NCBI RefSeq assembly: GCF_037126465.1
Contig: NC_088210.1
Span: 29,537,511 to 29,601,510, forward strand
From: Ornithodoros turicata
Taxonomy: Eukaryota; Arthropoda; Arachnida; Ixodida; Argasidae
Length of the DNA stretch: 64,000 nt
Direction of reading: 5' to 3'
The position numbers were made by a program, and so were the translations under genes. The notes beneath the pieces are model-generated. The model was not told where the DNA came from. It saw nothing but the letters and a program-made list of their open reading frames with translations, and searched no databases. Numbering within the stretch: position 1 is the stretch's first letter; the number at the start of each line of letters is the position of its first letter. Below, piece after piece: positions 57,501 to 64,000 of this stretch.

Positions 57501-60500
57501 GCTGACCTGTAGGAGTTAACTTTGTCTCGAAATATAGTTCGCCTGCGTTCGTAAATTCAGCACGTGGAAACTTTGTGATAATTTACAGCAGGTTCAGTAT
57601 CAACATATTGGTAGATTACGAGGGAAGGCAGATGTCTCTGGACGTGGTTAACCTAACGTGTATTTGTGCGAGTTCGTTGTGTGCGAGAGCTCTGAACGTC
57701 AGTGTACGTTCTAACAAGGTTCGACTTACGGCAAAGTTGAACTTACAGCGTTGATGCCAGATAGTTGTTGAGAGAGCATGACCATGACGGAAATAGCGAG
57801 CGGTATCCGTAGAGTCATGTTGTGCATCATTTCGTACAAGGTAACCTGAAACAGGAAAGAACCACACTGTTAGAAGCATGAACCTTTGATATCAAGCGAT
57901 GTGTGAGTCTTTTCATCAACGCCGACGCGTTCGCGTGGAACTTTTCAAAAACAAAAACAAAATGCAGGAGCATTAACAGAGCGAGTGTTTGGGCTGGTTG
58001 GTACATGTTTCAATTAAAAACAATAAAAAACCCCAGTGCTGGGTAGTTGAAAGACAGAGAATAAATTTCAGTTTTTTAATTGCGTCTAACTACCTACTAC
58101 CGTAACATTACGTAACTGCATACGCACATATGTAAAAAGCGTCAGGTGAGCTCTCCATTGTCAAGCTGTAGGTCGCACTGTAAATCACTTGACTCAGAGC
58201 CACCGGTATACTATTCCAGACACTCTTAAGGCAAAATGACTAAATTGGGGGCAATTATATCTTCTAGTTCTCTAATTAAGATAAGTATTTAAAGAGATTG
58301 AAACGTTCAAACAATTTATTTCACTAAAAAGACAAGCTTCCTGACGGACTCCTCCTTCATTGGGTGCACCTGATGAAGGACGGACTCCGTCGGAAAGCAC
58401 CTTTTTTTATTAAAATAAATTATTTAAATGTTTCAATCTCTTTAAATACGTATCTTATTCACTTGCGAGTGCTAGACTTTTCCCATTTTCTCAGTTGTCT
58501 CTCGACGTAAAACCCCCAATTATTATTAAATTACTTTTCCCATTTTCCTGTTAGTCCTCTAAAGAGTATTTACTACAATTGTCCCCATTTTAGTCTCTTC
58601 CGGGCACGAAATTTCCTGCCAATTCATGCCTGCTGTCACGTTTTCTTCTCCGTGCACGTGAACCTTGCATTTCTGTAACCGGTCTGGAGCCAAGGTCACT
58701 TCGTTCACATAATCCCGTCCACACTCTAACAAAGCGGCCGTTCACTCCAGCCACAGAAGCCCGTACGGACCCCTTATTCCCTCCTGGCTGTTGACCTACA
58801 ATTCACATGAACTGTTAACACGTCGTACCCCTTTAAATACCATGCCAATGACGAGGACGGTGCCCAGAAGAATAACAGTCTCTGTTCGAAATATCGGCGG
58901 CTCCTGTCCTGAGGCAACTCCCTTCGTACCCCTTTACCGGTTCGCTGGATTTCTACCCATCGACAACATGGAATGTTGCTTGTCCCCCAAGAGGGCTAAC
59001 TACTTCGTGTAATAACAGATGTAATATCTTCCAATGGCCTTGTAGGTCCACCATAGAATAACAAGTCCATGGCACGGTTCTAGCTGTCTTTGAGCATTTC
59101 TTAACGCGGATAGCTTACCCGTGGAACAAGTTTGATCGCTTCGTACTCCGCTCTCATCTCGTCCATTTCGTCATGGACTTCAATAGTACCGCGGAGCCAC
59201 GTAAGGGATTGTTGAGCTGCCACATCACGACCCTGGTTGATGAGGATGTACTTGGGAGACTCCGGACACAAGGGCATGGTGGCCAGCATGAAGATGCTCG
59301 GAGCCAATGTCATGGCGAAGAGGTACGGCCACCTGTCCTCGGTTCCGAGGATGGACGAAAGACCAAGGATGTTCGACACCAATATGGATATGGTGACCAC
59401 CAGCTGCAACGAGAATGGGTGCCTTGAGAACCATGTCCATATAAAGTGACCTTGACGATGTTCATCATGGTTACAAGGCGTCAGATAGGAGGCATCGAGC
59501 CACGAGCGTACGAGTGCCCCAGTGACCGACCTGGCAACCACTCCGCGTATTTTAACTCTGCAAATCCTCCCGTACACGTGAAAAGAAAAATCCCGACATT
59601 GGGAGTGGTTAAGTATGGTTAACAATTCATACGGGCTGCTATACGACGTAAATAGGAGATTTTGCGTTGAACCTCTTCGGGGTGTCTCGTGGACTTTTTT
59701 TTTTTTTTTTGTGCATGTCTGAATAACAACTAAAACTGTAAATGTCTAGTAGACTTCCAAATTGAGATGTCTACTAAACATCTAAAACGGTAGAGGTCTG
59801 GTAAGAACACACAGACCTTCTTACCAGACCTCTACGGTCCAGAGGCACCCTCGAGAGGTTCCACGCAGCGCTATCTGTGTGTTTTCGTTTTCTTGTTATT
59901 GTTATTTTAGCGCTTTTAGTAGAATGCATTGCTGCTAGTTTTTGTGATGCTGTGCGTACGCTACGCAGAATGCAAAACTCACTTGATAGATGGTGCCGAC
60001 GGATCCTCTTATGTGTAACGGCGATATTTCTGTGAGGTACATTGGCGCCAGACCGGCGTTCAGGCCAGAATTAATCCCGACGAAGAATCGGCCGATGATG
60101 AGCATCTCGTACGATCGCGCCACCTTGGAGAAGCCCATGAAGATGGCGGCGAATACGACGAAGACGTTGTTGAGGAGAAGGCCCCCTTTGCGGCCAAAAC
60201 GCTCAGCGACGAAGGCAGTCAGGAGACCGCCCAGCATTCCACCCACGCAGAAGATGGCCACGAATATGCTGAAGATGATTTTGACCGTGCCTTCCCCGGG
60301 GCTTTCTTCGAAACGGTGGCCGTAGGTGTCGGCGATGAAGTCTTCCACCAGCTTCTGAGGTGCGTTGACGACTCCAGTGTTATAGCCATGTTGGAAGGCC
60401 GAACCTAGCGCTGCTGCTGCGATCGCGAAGACCAGGTTCTTTGTCAAGCCCTGCGGAGCAAAGCGGGGTTGTCTTTAGGCAAAGTGCATGAAAACTGCAG

Positions 60501-62731
60501 TGTAGAAGCCACAGAAGTCCTGTAAGAACTCTGAGACAGGACTTTTGTCTGAACCCCAGCATTAAAAAAAAAGAAAAGAAAAAATGTTGAGCGTTTAGTC
60601 ACAAAATATAGACGTAGCCAGTGCAGTAAGGATGCCCGTGACCTGCTCACACCACGAGGGATGGTGCTGCTCACTTCATAGCGAGGTCCGCGACTCTGTC
60701 TATGTGTATATGCTAAGGCACGTACAGACGCAAATGTTATCGCTATATACAGTTACTTTCAGAGGGTGAGGAAGCTTATCCGGGATACCGGGCCGTTGAA
60801 AAGGGAGAAGGTTTTCGGCATATAGAGTTACCTTCACACTGCAACGGAGCATATCCGGAATACCGGCATTGATGACAACGTGGAAAAGTGGTGACTGGGA
60901 ACGTCATATTGCGGCATCTCGGAAATGTGGGTTCTATGAAATGCACAGTGTAGTCGCGGCGTCAAGATATCTAAGCACTTGCAGAGCAACGGACAGGGAA
61001 CACTACGTGACGCGAGAGGAATGAATAATACCTTCCGAATTCAGCCAATCGTCTAAACCTAACAGGCTGTAGTGTCAGTCTCGGTCACACGCCATTCCTG
61101 AACTGCTTCGTGATTCAACCGCAGCATCAAGGAACATCGCAAAAAAAAAAAAAAAAAAAAGAAGAGGAAGAAAAAAAAAGAGAGAGAAATAATGTCCTTG
61201 CAGTTGTTTGCAACTTGCAGGTGCAGTGATCGATAAATCTTTACTGTAATAATCGGAAGATATATCCTGGTAGACCTGACTCAACTTCTGCGACCCACCT
61301 TTTATCTCTGTTTCTATGTATTATATTTATTTTATCTATATTTATTTATTGGCATGGAGCAAAGGGAACAAGCAACTCATTCCATTTCGACTAGAATGTG
61401 CTGCGTTAGAGGACGCTGGTCTGCCATAAGTGCTATATATCGAAGGACCTAGAAATGATCGCGGTACTTAGAAGCGAATAACACGTTTTAAGCACGCCTT
61501 TCGAGCATTACCGACAAACATCATGCGACACCGCATTGAACGAATTCTCGGCACGCGTTCTGTTTTTCTTCTAGAAGACGAGGTGCTAATTCCGGTAGTA
61601 ATTCCAGTTCATTACGGAAGCAAAATACCTGGAAACACTTCGTCCTCTGCAACCAGTGTCGCAAGTTTGAACTAAGGCATCTTTGGCAGACGAGATCAAC
61701 CTACCGTTTCAAGCTATCCCGCCACAACATCCTACAAGGTCGCAGAGAGAGGAGAGCAGGTTGCGCTTACCGGTAAAATATTCTGACGACGTGTTAAACT
61801 GCTCGGAAGGCTACAAACGAGACGAACGTTCGCGACGTCTGGCGTCTACATTTCGCTGAGGCAGCAGCTGAGAAAAAGAAAAACTTCGCCGAAACAACGT
61901 GGGCAAGACATCTTGACACGTGTGATGGTGGCAACCTGACGTCAACGAAAACGTTCTCACAATCGCTTTCGTCTGTCTCTTCTGTAGGGAGAGTTTCAAA
62001 ATCAATTTGTGAATGGAAAGGGAAAAGTTGATTGCTGAAGAATATATTTGCCACAAGAAATTGCAGTGCTTCCTGTGAATCTCCAGGAAACACATGGAAG
62101 CCAATATCGTGTTCCATATATCATGCAAAAAGCGCTCTTCCTCTCTTTGTGCTGAACAAACGGCTGCAGGTTTCTGTAACTATATACGCTGCCCACGTTT
62201 GCTCGGTATTCGCCTGCAGTATAGTGTCTTGACCTGTTCAATAGTGTCTCGTAGTATAGCGTCTTCCGAAAGATTTTCGTTATAAGAAAATTTATTAACG
62301 TCACCGATCGGCTGGTTGCGCTGCTGGGACTGCCTCTACTTCAATATAATACATGTTATACAGTAACTGTACAATATAGTTACACAATGCTATGCACAGA
62401 CTATAAACTAATGTTCGATTTCGCTGCCAAATTGGTTAAAGCATGTCTGCGCACTTTAGAAGCATCACCTCGGTGCCGCATCAGCAGATCCATAATTGGG
62501 TTGGTTTCCTTTGGCGGGAAGCGGCGACCGAGGTCAAAGGGGCGATCCACCAGGCTTTTGTTTACATAGTGCCGAACAGTGTCAGGGGCCAGTTGCCCTG
62601 ATTCCTTGTGTTTGCGTTATAGCAAACACGCTTATGCAACAGCAAAACATGCACGCGTGCCTCATTCACGCGGGGAAAACTTTACGTTAAAAAAGAAACG
62701 GCTCACTCACAGCTCTTCGGATATATGGCAT
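54438..62731 (-). CDS. SLC2A: Facilitative glucose transporter (GLUT class I), copy B, 8 coding exons
   Basis: Tandem paralogue of GLUT-A, lying upstream of it in the same orientation and expected to do the same transport at the plasma membrane. Coding exons in transcript order: 62711-62731 (tentative), 59983-60450, 59119-59403, 57747-57845, 57005-57217, 56451-56526, 56213-56340, 54438-54581. All phases close, giving 477 residues. Shared signatures, at the same numbers as in A: NAPQK 36-40, GRK 93-95, PESP 210-213, QQLSG 284-288, EKAGRR 333-338, GPGSIPWF 386-393, NW 415-416, PETK 457-460. From residue 8 to 430 there is no net length difference from A. Odd points: the first extracellular loop reads FIADTY, so the sequon present in A is absent; the C-terminal tail ends six residues after the FR that closes the PETK segment. 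Only the first exon is uncertain. Confidence 0.92.
54671..55096. mobile_element. 426-base foldback element in the last GLUT-B intron
   Basis: AACCACGACCTACTGGATTA with TAACGACCATG is repeated inverted at the right end with one mismatch. A second inner pair (GGCGCTACTCATCGG against CCGATGAGTGGCGCC) follows. Confidence 0.8.
56213..56340 (-). CDS. SLC2A: GLUT-B coding exon 7 (helices 10-11)
   Basis: 128 bases, residues 388-430: [19 protein letters not shown] then [18 protein letters not shown]. Acceptor TTCCAG, donor GTGAGT. Same size and phases as in copy A. Confidence 0.95.
56451..56526 (-). CDS. SLC2A: GLUT-B coding exon 6
   Basis: 76 bases, residues 363-388, [19 protein letters not shown] to GPG. 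Same size and phases as the matching exon of copy A. Acceptor TGTAG, donor GTAAG. Confidence 0.93.
56703..56789. mobile_element. CCCAATATTGG-type MITE, short copy
   Basis: Same ends, only 87 bases, fewer internal units. GLUT-B intron between exons 5 and 6. Confidence 0.8.
57005..57217 (-). CDS. SLC2A: GLUT-B coding exon 5 (helices 8-9)
   Basis: 71 codons, residues 292-362: [48 protein letters not shown], ending CLALR. Acceptor CCTAG, donor GTAAGG. Confidence 0.94.
57747..57845 (-). CDS. SLC2A: GLUT-B coding exon 4 (helix 7)
   Basis: 33 codons, residues 259-291, [19 protein letters not shown] to QQLSGINA. Acceptor TTTCAG, donor GTAAGT. The intron after GINA has no counterpart in copy A. Confidence 0.93.
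58222..58600 (+). mobile_element. Family-3 repeat interrupted by a foldback element
   Basis: Starts CACTCTTAAGGCAAAATGAC, interrupted at 58278-58458 by another element, and resumes with CCATTTTAGTCTCTTCCGG. Intronic in GLUT-B. Confidence 0.6.
58278..58458. mobile_element. Foldback MITE nested in a family-3 repeat
   Basis: Long imperfect inverted repeat, AAGATAAGTATTTAAAGAGA on the left against TCTCTTTAAATACGTATCTT on the right, with a centre containing two GACGGACTCC blocks. Confidence 0.75.
58790..58925. repeat. Dispersed repeat, second copy
   Basis: GGACGGTGCCCAGAAGAATA and TTCGAAATATCGGCGGCTCC correspond to the block at 45440-45665. Confidence 0.5.
59119..59403 (-). CDS. SLC2A: GLUT-B coding exon 3 (helix 6 and cytoplasmic loop)
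   Basis: 95 codons, residues 164-258: [14 protein letters not shown], then [13 protein letters not shown], then [20 protein letters not shown], ending KLVPR. Acceptor TTGCAG, donor GTAAGC. Confidence 0.95.
59983..60450 (-). CDS. SLC2A: GLUT-B coding exon 2 (helices 1-5)
   Basis: 156 codons, residues 8-163, from GLTKNLVFA through [20 protein letters not shown] and PMYLTEISP to TIYQ. Acceptor CCGCAG, donor GTGAGT. It fuses what copy A carries on exons 2, 3 and most of 4. Confidence 0.95.
61141..61160. repeat. Poly-A tract, 20 bases
   Basis: Uninterrupted A run followed by GA-rich sequence in the proposed first intron of GLUT-B. Confidence 0.9.
62711..62731 (-). CDS. SLC2A: GLUT-B coding exon 1, preferred candidate (7 codons)
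   Basis: Would encode MPYIRRA, followed by the strong donor GTGAGT in phase 0, matching the phase 0 acceptor of the next exon at 60450. It is the same size (21 bases) as GLUT-A exon 1, also begins Met-Pro, and lies just downstream of a CpG-rich promoter-like block. A competing 21-base candidate at 60832-60852 (MLRCSVK) lies in a locally repeated sequence and is less likely. Alternative first exons remain possible. Confidence 0.45.
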
Positions 62732-63110
62732 GCTGTATTGTCCTCGCTCTACACTACAAGGAGTTCGTGGTCTTCGACAGATCCCGCTGCAGCGACGCCC
62801 GGCACGGTTCACCTTGTGCGCCCCACGCGGCTGCCTCACCGTGGAGGCGCGCCGCGCGGAGCCACCGCATTGGCCGAAAGGCGTGACGTCACAGACACAC
62901 CACTAGCATCTGGGTTTACGTCATCTACGTGCTATTTATTATTCTTTGCGGCACGGTCCTATTTCCTTCTCTATACCAGTCCTTTCCGCTGCTTCCAGAC
63001 TTGGCTGCCGCGAGTGGCTCCCATTTCAAACGCGGCATCGCATGGAAGTTGCACTGGAGATAGGTTGCTAGACTCAGCACTGGCTAGACGACTCGTGTCG
63101 CGCTGGGTGA
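62732..63110 (-). promoter_or_regulatory. Probable GLUT-B promoter, CpG-rich
   Basis: CpG-dense block directly upstream of the preferred GLUT-B start. On the minus strand it contains CCAAT (plus 62869-62873) and a perfect CRE palindrome TGACGTCA (62884-62891). With a start site around 62760 these would sit about 100-130 bases upstream. An A/T-rich TATA-like motif at 62931-62940 lies farther upstream and may be incidental. That this is a promoter is inference from composition and position. Confidence 0.4.
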
Positions 63111-64000
63111 GTTGTCGTCCGCCGCGTGAAAATTGTGAAAAGCGCGAACAGAAGAATTTTTATCGCAACTGCGGAAGTGCTCCAAATGCGACGTTCTTTG
63201 GAATGAAAAGTTGGAAGGAAAGCGTGATAACGCTCATGATACAGACAAGTCCTGGCGGAATAAATATTCTGTATCGTCTGGTGACCCGAAATTATGTGAG
63301 GGTCATGCTTTTTTTTTGTATGAAGGTCTGCACAAATTTTCTGTGTGACGCCTGCAGCGTAACCAAAATACCAGTTTGCTAAACAACATCAAGCAAACTG
63401 CGGTCACACCTAGACGTTATCAATTTTGGGTAGTCGAATCTCGTGTGCGTTAGTTCATTAATTTATTTTTGCTACAGGCTTATAAGAAGCATGTCTTGCA
63501 GCTGACTGACTGGTGTGACCCACAGGCCTTCGACAGGCTTTAAACTACCCATGATAAAAAGTACAAAAACGTATAAATAAATTGCGAATCAAATGTTATG
63601 TTGTTTTGAGACCAAAGTACGGCAAGCTCTCTTGAAAAGCACATGTTTTGGAAAATATTTTTTTGGTGAAAGTAGGCTTGATCGTCTCAAGTCCAGACGA
63701 TATTCTTGTGGTCTCACGTTTCATTCGTGGCGAAGTGAACCCAGTATTGCGAGTATCAGTAGATTAGGATCACTTCATGAAAAGGATAAGATAAAGAAAG
63801 CTGTCAAATCAAATAGCAGTAACGTGATATTAGTCACTTCACAACAACGAGGCGACTGACTTATGGTTTCAGAACGGTTATCGTGAACAGTGCACGCTCT
63901 CATCTCTCGTCTGTGGCGGCTTGCCGCTGGAACGGTTGCTGACGCAATCTTGCCTCATTTTGAGCTCGTCACATTCTGCTTCTCCTTTCTGTTTCGCTAA
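63111..64000. other. Right end of window, non-coding as far as seen
   Basis: No exon with acceptable splice sites on either strand was recognised. Confidence 0.3.

Noticed and set aside
60832..60852. Alternative GLUT-B first exon MLRCSVK with donor GTAACT
   Set aside because: Phase fits, but the sequence belongs to a local direct repeat (60740-60785 against 60820-60865) and has no promoter-like DNA upstream. Kept only as a second choice.
62579..63382. Plus-strand open frame of 267 codons, the longest in the window
   Set aside because: It spans the CpG-rich GLUT-B promoter block, has irregular composition, no recognisable domain and runs through AT-rich intergenic DNA. The openness is best explained by high GC.
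1..64000. CRISPR array, rRNA, bacterial operon or prophage
   Set aside because: Repeats here are dispersed transposons and microsatellites, not regularly spaced units. No rRNA-like sequence was recognised, and genes are intron-split.

Overview
This is eukaryotic nuclear DNA, most likely from an arthropod. The coding parts are split by introns with canonical GT/AG junctions. Most of the remaining sequence is short non-autonomous transposons, tRNA-derived SINE copies and microsatellites, and I see no bacterial-style operons. My best guess at the host is a tick or other chelicerate. That guess rests on the glucose-transporter type and my memory of similar repeats, not on a search, so treat it as inference.

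Layout. Positions 1-22,220 are an accessory, repeat-dense stretch. They hold about twenty copies or fragments of one hairpin MITE family (three subfamilies), with nested and head-to-tail insertions. Two host-gene pieces sit among them. One is a probable first coding exon on the minus strand (8245-8463). The other is the last two exons of an unknown single-pass membrane glycoprotein on the plus strand (12712-13354 and 14231-14524, poly(A) signal at 14544). Positions 22,220-35,278 contain no gene I can support; they hold pogo-like, foldback and TIR elements, a truncated SINE and simple repeats.

Positions 35,279-62,731 hold the main genes, two head-to-tail paralogues of a class I facilitative glucose transporter (SLC2A/GLUT), both on the minus strand. 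GLUT-A has ten coding exons (35279-50330) that join in phase to 491 codons. GLUT-B has eight (54438-62731) that join in phase to 477 codons. From residue 8 to residue 430 the two models have exactly the same length and share every hallmark motif. Their intron maps differ: five introns are shared, four are found only in A and two only in B. The first coding exon of each appears to be a 7-codon exon beginning Met-Pro, separated from the rest by an intron of 2-3 kb. A CpG-rich block with CRE and CCAAT boxes (62732-63110) is the likely GLUT-B promoter.

The two transporters would sit in the plasma membrane and carry hexoses down their gradient. The tandem arrangement suggests a duplication followed by divergence: B lacks the glycosylation sequon in the first extracellular loop and has a shorter C-terminal tail. 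I found no tRNA or rRNA gene, no CRISPR array and no intact transposase.
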